Source: Litorimonas haliclonae
GTDB lineage: Bacteria; Pseudomonadota; Alphaproteobacteria; Caulobacterales; Maricaulaceae
Direction of reading: 5' to 3'
Assembly: GCF_965138505.1 (NCBI RefSeq)
Contig: NZ_CBCSCO010000002.1
Location: 582,533-646,532, forward strand
DNA: 64,000 nt
Shown: positions 42,217 through 51,854 of the stretch, one piece after another
Layout of the letters: each line of letters starts with the position of its first letter
How positions within the stretch are numbered: the stretch's first letter is position 1
The notes under the pieces: model-generated
What the model saw: only the letters and a program-made list of their open reading frames with translations
Databases searched by the model: none
Told to the model about the DNA's origin: nothing
Translations under genes and position numbers: made by a program

Positions 42217-44064
42217 TCACTCTGGGTCCGGTTCAGGTTCAGGCAAGGTTTCCGGCTGCATCCAGTCCGGCAAATCCGGCTTATCGTCAGGTTGCTTGAG
42301 AAGGTCTCGCAACCGCCCCTTATCTTCCTCAATAATAATGGGCTTATTTAGGAACTCGCGATCAAAACTGACTTCGGGAGCGTCCGTGAATATGGTGGAG
42401 GACGGCCCGCCCGCATTCACAGAATTATCGCCAATGGGTAGACCTAAAGAACGCCGCGAGGCCGGGGCCTGCTGCCGTTGGCCGCTGTCAGTTCCTGTTC
42501 CCGCTCTGCCGTTAAAGCTTTCCCATCCCGCTGCGTCTCGCCCTTGGAATTTTTTCAAGTATTCGGGGCAGTTTTCGTGGGTGCGGTTGGCTTCGCGGCA
42601 GCGAATGTCCAGATTGAGACCGTCATATCCTGCCCCCGGACTCCGGCTCGGAGTTAGTGTCCAGCCATTTGCACCGCGCGTGTTTTCGCGCCGCGTACCG
42701 CCGCCTGGGACGCCTTCGTTCCCGCCGCCAGTTTGAGGCCCGGAAACAGTTGGCCCTCCGGCGCCCGGCGTCGAAGGGGGAAGACCGACAGGCCGCCTCA
42801 ATAAATCACCCAATGGATCTGATTGTGATTGCGGAACGGCTCTATCAGCTTCGCTCTGGGTCGTCGGGGCATCAGGCGAGGCAAGGACAGACGGGGCGGT
42901 GGATATTACATCCGGACTGGACGGCGCAGCTTCGCTTACATCGGGGGGATCGATACTATCCGGTGTAGGGGGCGTTTCCGCCGGCTCGGTCAAAGGTTCG
43001 GTTTCAATAGAGGGAAGCTCCTCCGCCGGAGGAAGGTCTTCCAAAGGCTCCTCGACAACTGCGCCGGGGGCGGCTGGTTCCTCTACGGGCTCCGGGGTTT
43101 GGAACGGCTCAGCCTCTAATTCGGGCTCGGGTTCAATCATGGGCTCCGGTTCTATTATAGGCTCGGGCTCCGGTTCCGGCTCAATAACAGGCTCAGGCTC
43201 AACGATGGGCTCCGGCTCTGGTTCAATAACAGGGTCAGGCTCAATGATCGGATCAGGGAGAGTTTCCTGCTCTATGACGGGCGGTTCAGGCACTGGCTCA
43301 GGTTCAGGCTCAGGCTCAGGCTCAGGGGTCGGTTCCGGCTCAGGAATCGGCAAAGGTTCAGGCTCGGTTTCTGGTTCCGGCTCAGTAACCGGTTCAGAAA
43401 TGATGTCCGGCGGAGGCGGTGTGATTCGAGGTTCTGGTTCAACTTCAGGCTCGGGCTCCGGAATGGGCTCTGGAACAGGTTCTGGCTCTGGCTCTGGCTC
43501 TGGAGGGGGCGGTGTGATCACGGGTTCCGGCTCGGGCTCCGGGTCTGGCGGCGGAGGCGTGGGCTGTGGTGTAGGCTTCGTGCGCGGCGCGACGGCCGGG
43601 GCCGGGATAGCGGGTTGTATAACTTCAGGTTCCGGAACAGGGGCAGGCTCCGGTTGCGGCGTCGGATCAAAAGCAACGATCTGTACAGGTAGAACCTCTG
43701 GCTCTTCCGGTTTCAAATCGGGCATAATAAAATGGGGCGACAACATGAAAAACATCGCCAAATGGACGGCGATCACTCCCGCTATGATAGAGGTAATGCG
43801 CGAAGCATCATCATCGATGAAGTCACTTATCGCATTGTCGTCGTGATAAGGCGAAAAATTTCCGCCCCATCGCCGCGCGTCATATGTGATGGAGTGATTC
43901 ACCCGCGCTAAAATCCTCGATTCTACCTCCGATGACGGAGTCCCTTGAGCCTTAGCCATAAGGTGAAGCTGGGCGCGCGCCAAGGGGCAGAGGGCAGTGG
44001 AAGCCGGGGAAGGGATTAAATCTTGTTTAGAACCTATATCCAACGCCCGGATTTCTGGACCCAT
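42217..44064 (-). CDS. Proline-rich, single-span TonB-like protein without a TonB C-terminal domain
   Basis: 615 residues in the frame; a later ATG at 43959 is possible. A basic N-terminal region with a transmembrane helix at about 90-112 (ITSIIAGVIAVHLAMFFML) precedes 280 residues of PEP-type repeats (PEPEPEP, PIIEPEPEP and variants), as in TonB periplasmic spacers. The C-terminus, from about 430, is glycine/proline-rich with a short conserved-looking CREANRTHENCPEYLKKFQGRD element holding two cysteines. No TonB-box-binding fold is visible, so energy transduction is not shown. The strong repeat makes the opposite strand open over 300 codons (not a gene). Confidence 0.65.
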   Translation of the reverse strand: MGPEIRALDIGSKQDLIPSPASTALCPLARAQLHLMAKAQGTPSSEVESRILARVNHSITYDARRWGGNFSPYHDDNAISDFIDDDASRITSIIAGVIAVHLAMFFMLSPHFIMPDLKPEEPEVLPVQIVAFDPTPQPEPAPVPEPEVIQPAIPAPAVAPRTKPTPQPTPPPPDPEPEPEPVITPPPPEPEPEPEPVPEPIPEPEPEVEPEPRITPPPPDIISEPVTEPEPETEPEPLPIPEPEPTPEPEPEPEPEPVPEPPVIEQETLPDPIIEPDPVIEPEPEPIVEPEPVIEPEPEPEPIIEPEPMIEPEPELEAEPFQTPEPVEEPAAPGAVVEEPLEDLPPAEELPSIETEPLTEPAETPPTPDSIDPPDVSEAAPSSPDVISTAPSVLASPDAPTTQSEADRAVPQSQSDPLGDLLRRPVGLPPSTPGAGGPTVSGPQTGGGNEGVPGGGTRRENTRGANGWTLTPSRSPGAGYDGLNLDIRCREANRTHENCPEYLKKFQGRDAAGWESFNGRAGTGTDSGQRQQAPASRRSLGLPIGDNSVNAGGPSSTIFTDAPEVSFDREFLNKPIIIEEDKGRLRDLLKQPDDKPDLPDWMQPETLPEPEPDPE

Positions 44065-44187
44065 GATTTCAAGTCTGAGTAAATTACAGCAAAAACTAAA
44101 TTCTCTCAGACTTTTGGTGCGGAACCCGTAGCTTCACCCCGATATTAGGACTAGAGATGTTGAGAACCCAATAAAGGTCTGGTTATC

Positions 44188-45375
44188 GTGTCCGAAAAAT
44201 CACTCTCTCAATCTATCCTCTCAGTCGCGCCATCTGCCACTATGGCGATGACGCAATTGGCGCGGGATTTAAGGGCTCAAGGTCGGGACATTATTGGATT
44301 GTCTTCAGGGGAGTCTGATTTCGATACGCCAGCTCATATTGGCGACGCGGCGGCCAAAGCGATTGCAGACGGAAAGACACGTTATACGGCGGTGGACGGT
44401 ATCCCTGAGTTAAAAGAGGCTATTGTCGAAAAATTCCAACGCGAAAACGGGCTGCCTTATTCAACGGCAGAAATAAATGTGTCCCCTGGAGGCAAACCCG
44501 TTATTTTCAATGCCCTGGCCGTTACCCTAAATCCCAGTGATGAAGTCATAATCCCGGCGCCCTGTTGGGTATCCTATCCCGGTATGGTTAGCTTGCTCGG
44601 CGCCAAACCCGTTATAGTGCCATGCGGTGTAGACTCTGGATTTCGGTTGACGGCGGAGGCCTTAGAGGCGGCAATCACGCCTAAAACTAAATGGCTCATG
44701 TTAAATTCCCCATCAAACCCCACCGGGTCAGCTTATAGCCGTGAGGACTTGGCCGCTTTGGCAGTTGTCTTGCGGCGTCATCCGGACATTCTGGTTCTGT
44801 GTGACGATATTTATGAGCATCTTGTTTACGATGGCTTTCAATTTACGACACTGGCCTCGGTCGCTCCGGATTTGAAAGGCCGCGTGCTTACCATGAACGG
44901 GGTGTCGAAAGCTTATGCCATGACGGGCTGGCGCATTGGATATGCTGGCGGGCCTGACTGGCTCATTAAAGCCATGGCGAAGTATATGGGACAGACGACG
45001 TCAAATCCGGCGTCAATCTCTCAATGGGCGGCGCTGGAAGCTCTAAGCGGATCGCAGGACTTTATTGCTAAGGCCCGCAAGGCGTATGCCGCCCGCCGCA
45101 AAGATGTGGTGAAGGCGATAAACTCGATTGATGGACTAAGCTGCCGCGAGCCGGAAGGGGCCTTTTATGCATTTTTCGACTGTCGGGAAGTTTTGGGCGG
45201 GCGGCTTGCTTCGGATACGGATTTTACAACTGCTTTATTGGAAGATAGCGGAGTTGCGCTTGTGCCGGGATCGGCCTTTCACGCGCCCGGGTTCGTTCGG
45301 TTGTCCTATGCGGCAGACCCAAAGTTGCTCAAAGAGGCCTGCGCGCGCTTAAACACGTTTTGTAAGAGCCTCTAA
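44188..45375 (+). CDS. PLP-dependent aminotransferase, class I (aspartate aminotransferase type)
   Basis: 395 residues. A GTG start at 44188 puts the usual family start (SQSILSVAPSATMAMTQLARDLRAQGRDIIGLSSGESDFDTP) at residue 6. VSPGGKPVIFNALAVTLNPSDEVIIPAPCWVSYP holds the cofactor region and the Schiff-base lysine lies in TMNGVSKAYAMTGWRIGY. Alphaproteobacterial relatives transaminate aspartate and sometimes aromatic acids or prephenate; which one is unknown. Gap to the divergent proline-rich gene is 123 bp. Confidence 0.92.
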   Translation: MSEKSLSQSILSVAPSATMAMTQLARDLRAQGRDIIGLSSGESDFDTPAHIGDAAAKAIADGKTRYTAVDGIPELKEAIVEKFQRENGLPYSTAEINVSPGGKPVIFNALAVTLNPSDEVIIPAPCWVSYPGMVSLLGAKPVIVPCGVDSGFRLTAEALEAAITPKTKWLMLNSPSNPTGSAYSREDLAALAVVLRRHPDILVLCDDIYEHLVYDGFQFTTLASVAPDLKGRVLTMNGVSKAYAMTGWRIGYAGGPDWLIKAMAKYMGQTTSNPASISQWAALEALSGSQDFIAKARKAYAARRKDVVKAINSIDGLSCREPEGAFYAFFDCREVLGGRLASDTDFTTALLEDSGVALVPGSAFHAPGFVRLSYAADPKLLKEACARLNTFCKSL

Positions 45376-45391
45376 TACGCGAGATACAGCC

Positions 45392-47977
45392 TTAAACCGC
45401 GATGGCTTTCGTCGCTCCACCCGCGGCGTAATATTCGAGTTTTTCAAGCAATTCTGATTGTTTGACGGGTTTCGTCAAATAATCATCCATCCCGGCATCC
45501 AGACAATCCTGGCGGTCATTTTTCAACGCATGGCCTGTCAGAGCAATGATCGGGGTGTGAGGCAGACCATTCGCTTTTTCGAACTTATTAATTTGCTGCG
45601 CCGCTTCATATCCGTCCATGACAGGCATAGAAACATCCATCAAAATAACCGGAAAATTACCGTTTTCTTCGATGTAACGGTCTACGCCTTCTTTTCCGTT
45701 ATTGGTGAAAATGGGTTCAAAAGGCGAATCCGATAACATTAGACGCACGACATCTTGGTTTAAAGGGAAGTCCTCGGCAACAAGGATGCGGGTTTTCGCA
45801 TTGCTGGGTTCATTCTCATTCGAAGCCCGATTGTCATCTGAAGTATCTTTTGAAACGACTTTCGGCGTTTCCGGGAATTTAGTTTTCAAGTCTTTCGAGG
45901 CAGGGTTACTGTTTGAGATCGAGGGTGTTGGCAAAGACTTTTTAGGGGCAGTGTTAGAAGAAATTGGAGCGATAGGCGCGGCGGCGTCGTTATTTTCAAC
46001 CAGCCGCTTGGATTCGGCAAGACTTACCGCCTCAACAACGGCTTCGTGTAATCGTCTTTCCCGGACGGGTTTAACGAGATAATTCGTAATACCGATTCCA
46101 CGTAAGGCCGTGGTTGAGACGGATTGATCACACGAAGAAAGCATTACAATCGGCGGGGCGGTTACAGTTTGGTTGTTATGAACCATTTCAGCCCATTCTT
46201 GTCCGTTCAGTCCTGGCATGAGGTAATCTAACAAGATGAAGTCGTAAGGCTCATTCATCGCTTGAGCTTTTTTCAGGGTGTTTAATCCCTCTACGCCGTC
46301 CGCGACGCTGTCGCTTGTGACGCCCCAACTTTCGAGCTGTTCTTTTAGGACCTGTCTGTTGACGGCAATGTCATCGACGATAAGCGCCTTTTTATTCTCT
46401 AGAGAAGAAATATCAAATTTAACGGCCTCGGCTTCGGGGTCGAGCGGTAGAGGGATTTGAATTGAAAATTGTGACCCGTGCCCGATTTCAGATGTAACAG
46501 AAACACGTCCATCCATCATTTCGACGATACTTTTTGAAATTGCGAGACCCAAACCGGTTCCGCCATAAACCCTTGTCGTTGAACCATCGGCTTGCGTAAA
46601 TTTATCAAAAATATGATTGAGTTTGTCAGCCGGAATACCAATACCTGTGTCCGAAACGTCCATCCGGATGCAGCTCAACCCGTCCCGAGGTTCCGAGACG
46701 GCTACCGTGACGGTGATATGCCCCTCTTCTGTGAACTTGATGGCATTTCCGATAAGATTGGTCATGACCTGACGAATTCGTCCGCCGTCACCAATAAAAC
46801 TTGACGGCATTACCGACGGATAGTTTATAATGAGCTCGAGGCCTTTTTCCTGTGCTTTCGCGACGAGGAGGGAGGTCACATCATTGACAGCGGATTTCAG
46901 ATCGAAAGGAATGGGGTCAAGTTCCAACGCTCCGGCTTCGATTTTAGAGAAATCAAGGATGTCGTTAATAATCGTCAATAAGGCCGATGCGCTATTGTTA
47001 ATGACGTCGACAAATTCTTTTTGCCGTGTGTCAATTTTGGTGTTTCCGAGCAATTCCGCCATGCCCAATATGCCGTTCATCGGCGTCCGGATTTCATGGC
47101 TCATATTAGCGAGGAACTCAGATTTAGCCTTACTGGCCGCAATCGCATTGTCTTTGGCGGTCTTTAGGTCTTCTTCCTGTCTATGTTCATGATGAATGTC
47201 CCGAACGAAAGACCATATAGACATTGGCCGCCCTGAAGGGTCTCTGACGAGTTTTGCCGTAGAATGGCTCCACCGAATGCGCCCATCATGAGTAATTGAT
47301 CTGATTTTTGCTATCGCTTGGCTTTTGCCCTGCGATAGGCTCTGGACCATCTCTTTCAGATGTTTTCTGTCTTCCGGAACCATGATAGCCGCTATGCCAT
47401 GCGCATCAATTTTTTTGACACCTTCTGGACCGAAGTAACGCCGAAGTGACTCGCTTAAGTGATAAGTTTTTGTTTTCAGGTCGTATTTCCAATACCCGGC
47501 TTTGCCGAGCATGAGGGACTCTTCAAACATGGCATCCATTTCCACCAATTCAGAAATGTCCTCAGCCATTGATAGAGTGAAGCCATTCGAAAGCTTTTTC
47601 CGAACAAAACTTTGTGTGCTGCCATCGCCTAGTCTTAGCAGCTTTCGCTTCATACGTGTTTTGGATTGGTTGGACTCTATTTGAGCTTCTGGTGAAAGAT
47701 TGTCTTTATTTAGAATTTCCTTGGTCAACATGCCGTTTGCGAACATTGCGTCATGGCATGCCGAGAGGGGATCCCCTACTTTCAAATCATCGAGGCTAAT
47801 TTTTAATTGCTCGTAAGATTTAGTAGAAATGAATTGATAATTCAGGTCCTCATCAAGAACAGAAACACTGATATCCAAATGATCGCAGAGATAATCTAAA
47901 ATGAGATCGCGGTGTTCGGGGGCAATTTGATGGCTCATGTCCCGACGTGTTAAAGTATCACCCGTATTATCGACCAT
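45392..47977 (-). CDS. Hybrid sensor histidine kinase with two receiver domains
   Basis: 861 residues: PAS-like sensor domains at about 20-140 and 150-270 (the second has RYFGPEGVKKIDAHG and GRIRWSHSTAKLV), HisKA with H294 in FLANMSHEIRTPMNG, HATPase with DVSDTGIGIP, VYGGTGLGLAI and the G2 box, then a receiver at about 530-650 (ILLDYLMPGLNG) and a second at about 735-855 (VILMDVSMPVMDG). No membrane segment is seen, so it is a soluble phosphorelay kinase. A low-complexity serine/asparagine linker joins the two receivers. No partner response-regulator gene lies beside it. Confidence 0.92.
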   Translation of the reverse strand: MVDNTGDTLTRRDMSHQIAPEHRDLILDYLCDHLDISVSVLDEDLNYQFISTKSYEQLKISLDDLKVGDPLSACHDAMFANGMLTKEILNKDNLSPEAQIESNQSKTRMKRKLLRLGDGSTQSFVRKKLSNGFTLSMAEDISELVEMDAMFEESLMLGKAGYWKYDLKTKTYHLSESLRRYFGPEGVKKIDAHGIAAIMVPEDRKHLKEMVQSLSQGKSQAIAKIRSITHDGRIRWSHSTAKLVRDPSGRPMSIWSFVRDIHHEHRQEEDLKTAKDNAIAASKAKSEFLANMSHEIRTPMNGILGMAELLGNTKIDTRQKEFVDVINNSASALLTIINDILDFSKIEAGALELDPIPFDLKSAVNDVTSLLVAKAQEKGLELIINYPSVMPSSFIGDGGRIRQVMTNLIGNAIKFTEEGHITVTVAVSEPRDGLSCIRMDVSDTGIGIPADKLNHIFDKFTQADGSTTRVYGGTGLGLAISKSIVEMMDGRVSVTSEIGHGSQFSIQIPLPLDPEAEAVKFDISSLENKKALIVDDIAVNRQVLKEQLESWGVTSDSVADGVEGLNTLKKAQAMNEPYDFILLDYLMPGLNGQEWAEMVHNNQTVTAPPIVMLSSCDQSVSTTALRGIGITNYLVKPVRERRLHEAVVEAVSLAESKRLVENNDAAAPIAPISSNTAPKKSLPTPSISNSNPASKDLKTKFPETPKVVSKDTSDDNRASNENEPSNAKTRILVAEDFPLNQDVVRLMLSDSPFEPIFTNNGKEGVDRYIEENGNFPVILMDVSMPVMDGYEAAQQINKFEKANGLPHTPIIALTGHALKNDRQDCLDAGMDDYLTKPVKQSELLEKLEYYAAGGATKAIAV

Positions 47978-48048
47978 GTCTTACCCTAATTCTATGTCAA
48001 TAGACCTAACCCCGCGCGCTTTGTGACGGTTTAAAGTTAAGAAAAGGC

Positions 48049-48087
48049 GAAAAAAAACCGGGTTTGAGTAAAAACTCAAAACCCGGT
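48049..48087 (-). terminator. Terminator downstream of the LysR gene at 48299
   Basis: On the minus strand ACCGGGTTTTGAGT pairs with ACTCAAACCCGGT and is followed by TTTTTTTT. It separates the trxB-lysR unit from the kinase gene on the same strand. Confidence 0.85.
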
Positions 48088-48298
48088 GAAGTCTTCGCAA
48101 TACAAATCGGGGAGAACTGTATGCGGTAAAAACAGGGCCACAAAAGGGGAGGACGTTGCCGTGTTTCTCGAGTGTATATAAAGATTTATTCCACCGAGAG
48201 AACACACAACGCCGCAAAGGACCTATGTCTTAACGCATAGCTAACATCTATTCTCGGCAAAAAATGACTGATCTTACGATGATTAGGGGTAAAATGCT

Positions 48299-49219
48299 CT
48301 ATGCTTTGACGGGTCTGGGGGGAGAGGCGATCCAACTTCGGGTGACGCGTTGCAAAAATTCACGGAACACCTTGGCCCTGACAGATCCGCGCAACTGAGT
48401 CGGGTAGACAAAATAAAGATCAATAGGCTCGCCGGAAACACTTGGCAGAACTTTGACCAATCGGCGGGATAGCACGGTCATATAATCCGGGATCCCGGCC
48501 AATCCTATACCGGCTTCGGCCGCCCGCATAATGCCGTGTAAATTGTTGACGCTTAGCGTGGGTTTACGCGGCACAGACGCCCCGGCAGTCAAGACCCAGT
48601 TGGAGCTGTTGAGATTCTTTGGAATAAGATCGCCAAAGGCAATGATTTTATGATTATCCAAATCTTGCGCGGACGCCGGCGCCCCGTGAGCGGCCAAATA
48701 GGCGTGGCTGGCATAAATACTCTGCGTGATTTGACCAAGTTTCCGTTCGATCACATCACCTTGGGTCGTTGGCCACGGGCGTAATGCGCAATCAACGTCA
48801 AAGACCGACAAGTCGTGCTCACTGTCCTCTAATATTAGTTGGACTTCGATTTCAGGATAAGTAGCCATAAATTCAGGCAATACAGACGTTAGCCAATTAG
48901 AGCCTAGAGAAATGGGAGTCGAAACACGTAATAAACCTTGCGGTTTTTCCCGGCTGTCGCGCAAAGAGGACTGTGCCAGCGCTACTTTGGAGGCCATGTC
49001 TCTGGAGGCTTTGAACAGGATATGGCCTTGTTCGGTCAGGGTAAGCCCGCGCGCGTGGCGGTGGAAAAGTGAAATATCGAGATCCTGCTCGAGCGCCGTG
49101 ATCTGACGGGAGACGGCTGACTGAGATATCTTTAAGGCATCCGCTGCGGCGGTCAGGGACCCATTTTCAGCCGCAGCGTGAAAGGTTTTAAGCTTATCCC
49201 AGTCGAGGGAATCTGGCAC
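48299..49219 (-). CDS. LysR-family regulator (LrhA/GcvA-like), coupled to trxB
   Basis: 306 residues. The helix-turn-helix is DWDKLKTFHAAAENGSLTAAADALKISQSAVSRQITALEQDL, and the ligand domain contains LLRVSTPISLGSNWLTSVLPEFM, ALRPWPTTQGDVIERKLG and GLAGIPDYMTVLSRRLVKVLP. The start codon is GTG, adjacent to the trxB stop (TAA-GTG), so the pair is translated together. Its targets are unknown; the trxB partner suggests a role connected with thiol balance, but LysR genes follow trxB in several Alphaproteobacteria without a known reason. Confidence 0.85.
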   Translation of the reverse strand: MPDSLDWDKLKTFHAAAENGSLTAAADALKISQSAVSRQITALEQDLDISLFHRHARGLTLTEQGHILFKASRDMASKVALAQSSLRDSREKPQGLLRVSTPISLGSNWLTSVLPEFMATYPEIEVQLILEDSEHDLSVFDVDCALRPWPTTQGDVIERKLGQITQSIYASHAYLAAHGAPASAQDLDNHKIIAFGDLIPKNLNSSNWVLTAGASVPRKPTLSVNNLHGIMRAAEAGIGLAGIPDYMTVLSRRLVKVLPSVSGEPIDLYFVYPTQLRGSVRAKVFREFLQRVTRSWIASPPRPVKA

Positions 49220-50191
49220 TTATTCCGCTGCCTCCTGAACAGGTTCAGCTTCGTGATGTTCAGCCAGGAAGCGCTCTGCCTCCAGAGCGCCCATACAGCC
49301 GAGGCCCGCCGCTGTAACGGCTTGGCGGTAAGTCTCGTCCGAGACGTCACCTGTCGCAAAGACGCCTGGAATATTTGTTGCGGTGCTGTCTGGAGCTGTC
49401 GTGATATACCCGCCGCTATTCATGGCGACATGGCCTTCAAAAATTGTGGTAGAAGGTTTGTGACCAATCGCGATGAATACACCGTGTGTATCGCGGGTAA
49501 ACTCTTCATCCGTCTTTACATCCCGAAGGCGAACCCCCGTCACCCCAAGAGGGTCTTCGTCACCCAGAATTTCTTCTAGGGTCGTGTCCCAGAGAATTTC
49601 GACTTTTTCGTTATTGAAAAGACGCTCTTGTAAAATTTTCTCGGCACGTAAGCTGTCGCGCCGATGGACGAGTGTAACTTTGGAAGCAAAATTCGTCAGA
49701 AACAGAGCTTCCTCAACAGCGGTATTCCCGCCGCCCACCACAACAACCTCCTTGCCGCGATAGAAAAACCCGTCACAAGTTGCGCAAGCGGAAACACCGA
49801 AGCCTTGAAATTTATCTTCTGAGGGCAAACCCAGCCATTTTGCCTGGGCGCCCGTCGCGATAATAACAGAATCCGCAGTGTACACAGTTCCGCCGTCGCC
49901 ATTGAGAACAAATGGACGCTTGGAAAAATCTACCGTGGTGATTGTGTCTTCGTAAAAGGCTGTCCCAAATTTAAGGGCGTGTTCCTTGAACTTGTCCATC
50001 AATTCGGGGCCCATAATTTCTGGAAATCCGGGGTAGTTTTCAACGTCGGTCGTGATGGTCAGCTGTCCGCCGGGTTGCAAGCCGGCGACCATGCCCGGTT
50101 CCAGCATAGCGCGGGCCGCATAAACAGCGGCTGTATAGCCCGCCGGTCCTGAGCCGATTATCATGACTTTATGGTGAACGGTGTCGCTCAT
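49220..50191 (-). CDS. trxB: Thioredoxin-disulfide reductase
   Basis: 323 residues from the ATG at 50191 (the upstream in-frame extension is not conserved). FAD and NADPH glycine loops are IIGSGPAGYTAA and VVVGGGNTAVEEA, and the redox pair is C136/C139 in SACATCDGFFYRGKEV. The C-terminus reads FATGDVSDETYRQAVTAAGLGCMGALEAERFL, a normal TrxB end. It reduces thioredoxin with NADPH. First gene of trxB-lysR. Confidence 0.97.
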   Translation of the reverse strand: MSDTVHHKVMIIGSGPAGYTAAVYAARAMLEPGMVAGLQPGGQLTITTDVENYPGFPEIMGPELMDKFKEHALKFGTAFYEDTITTVDFSKRPFVLNGDGGTVYTADSVIIATGAQAKWLGLPSEDKFQGFGVSACATCDGFFYRGKEVVVVGGGNTAVEEALFLTNFASKVTLVHRRDSLRAEKILQERLFNNEKVEILWDTTLEEILGDEDPLGVTGVRLRDVKTDEEFTRDTHGVFIAIGHKPSTTIFEGHVAMNSGGYITTAPDSTATNIPGVFATGDVSDETYRQAVTAAGLGCMGALEAERFLAEHHEAEPVQEAAE

Positions 50192-50319
50192 AAGAATGCC
50201 TCTAGTAAATATCCAGACATAAGTAAGGGGGGATGGTCGGATTCGCAAGCGGAGCCCGTTATTTACGGGGGATAATCACCGTCAGTTTCCGAAAAGAAAC
50301 TAAACCGACAAGGGAACAG

Positions 50320-51345
50320 CTAGTTTAATCTGGCGTCGCGGCGATCAAAGTGCGCCCACAGCCTTTCAGCGATCCGGTCTGTTTCCTGTAACGGCGAATA
50401 CTCAAAAGCCTTAGACATCTGCGAGAGGACGCCGCTGTTATAGGGCTTGAGGTTGCAGGCTTGTGCCAAGGCGTCGTGCAAAGTCTGAAACTTTCCGGGC
50501 GCGCCTGTCAGAGGCAAAGTGAATACGGGCTTCCCTGTGCTGGCCGCCTCTGTCAGCATATTGGTGCTTTCTTCGGTGATCAGAAAGATATCTGCGCCGC
50601 CTAGAAACGCAAAATAAGGGTTGTCGCCTTCGCCCGTGTAGAGCCAAATACGGTCACTGCCCTTGGCCAGTTTCTCATAATCTTGCATGGCCCACTCCGG
50701 CGTTCGGCGCGAGGTCGTAATAAGCAGTGTATAACCTTGGCCTGAAATCTCCTTCGCGGCGTTCAGGTGGTTGTGATGATCTGCCTCACTAAATTTGTAG
50801 CGCTTACTTGGTCCCCCAATCAGGATAGCCGCCCGAGGCATGGGGAGGCGGTTTAGCTCTGTTTCGAACGCCAATGTTTCCTTGACAATCCTGTCCCGCG
50901 TGACGCGGTTGGGCGACCCGATCATCGTCTCCACATTTCGGCCTGACAAATTATCGTGCTCTGGAGAAACAATAAGGTCAAACCTAGCCGGGTCAATTTT
51001 CGGGTCCTGTATGTAAACGGTGAAGCAAGAGGGTAGGGTGCGTTTAATCGCCAGTAAGGGGGCAATCGCCTGGCGTCCACAGCCAACGGCGATGTCCGGG
51101 GATTCGCGCGGGAGGCCGTAATCAGGAGGGCGATTTTTAAGCGCGAATTGCATCAAAGGCGTCGCCGCTTTGAAAGCGCGGCCCGGCGCTAAAACATGTT
51201 GCGTAAAATTGAGAGGACGGAGCCGGGCGGCGGCTTCGGTGAGCCCTAAAGCCTGATTTTCAATCCCTCGGCGCCCATCACTTATGACCCAGCCATTTAA
51301 CGCCTCCTCCTTGTCAGAGAAGGCTGTTTTGGCTGGGGAACTCAT
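50320..51345 (-). CDS. ELM1/DUF1022-family protein
   Basis: 341 residues. The ELM1-like family is recognised by WVISDGRRGIENQALGLTEA at the start, DIAVGCGRQAIAPLLAIKR, VYIQDPKIDP-ARFDLIVSPEHD, ILIGGPSKRYKFSEADH, and a C-terminal DIFLITEESTNMLTEAASTGKPVFTLPL. These last blocks look like a GT-B glycosyltransferase. Plant homologues act in mitochondrial division; the bacterial role is not known. It is 35 bp downstream of greA on the same strand. Confidence 0.88.
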   Translation of the reverse strand: MSSPAKTAFSDKEEALNGWVISDGRRGIENQALGLTEAAARLRPLNFTQHVLAPGRAFKAATPLMQFALKNRPPDYGLPRESPDIAVGCGRQAIAPLLAIKRTLPSCFTVYIQDPKIDPARFDLIVSPEHDNLSGRNVETMIGSPNRVTRDRIVKETLAFETELNRLPMPRAAILIGGPSKRYKFSEADHHNHLNAAKEISGQGYTLLITTSRRTPEWAMQDYEKLAKGSDRIWLYTGEGDNPYFAFLGGADIFLITEESTNMLTEAASTGKPVFTLPLTGAPGKFQTLHDALAQACNLKPYNSGVLSQMSKAFEYSPLQETDRIAERLWAHFDRRDARLN

Positions 51346-51380
51346 AATTTAAGAGGAAGCCAAAGTCGAAACGCCATAGT

Positions 51381-51854
51381 TTAGATGAAGGAGACTTCCA
51401 GGATTTCATATCCCTTTGATCCGCCGGGCGCGATAACTTCGAATACGTCGCCAACGACTTTGGAAATCATGGCGCGAGCAATTGGGGAGGTGACAGAGAC
51501 TTTGCCTTCTTTAATGCTGGCTTCGTCTTCTCCGACGATTTGGTATGTGCTCTCTTCGTCTGTGTCTTCATTGACGATTTTTACAGTCGCGCCAAAACGA
51601 ACCGTGTCACCGGACATGGTCGTCGGATCAATGACCTGCGCGAGAGACAATTTGGATTCAAGCTCTTGAATCCGGCCTTCAATGAAGCCCTGCTTTTCTT
51701 TGGCCGCATGATATTCTGCATTTTCGGAAAGGTCACCATGTTCGCGCGCGACCGAAATCGCCTGAATCACTTCCGGGCGCTCAACAGTTTTCAAATGTTT
51801 CAGCTCGGTCTCAAGAGCGTCATGGCCGTTTACGGTCATAGGATATTTTTGCAT
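51381..51854 (-). CDS. greA: Transcription elongation factor GreA
   Basis: 157 residues from the ATG at 51854 (MQKYPMTVNGHDALETELKHL), which matches the normal GreA N-terminus; the frame extends further upstream but without family sequence. The coiled-coil region carries the acidic tip (REHGDLSENAEYHAAKEKQGFIEGRI), and the C-terminal globular domain ends SPIARAMISKVVGDVFEV. GreA stimulates RNA cleavage in backtracked RNA polymerase. Confidence 0.96.
   Translation of the reverse strand: MQKYPMTVNGHDALETELKHLKTVERPEVIQAISVAREHGDLSENAEYHAAKEKQGFIEGRIQELESKLSLAQVIDPTTMSGDTVRFGATVKIVNEDTDEESTYQIVGEDEASIKEGKVSVTSPIARAMISKVVGDVFEVIAPGGSKGYEILEVSFI

Noticed and set aside
42899..43846. Open plus-strand frame of 315 codons with SGSGSG repeats
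   Set aside because: It is opposite the PEP-repeat gene; the repeat unit makes the other strand open and encodes Gly/Ser runs with no start signal or family.
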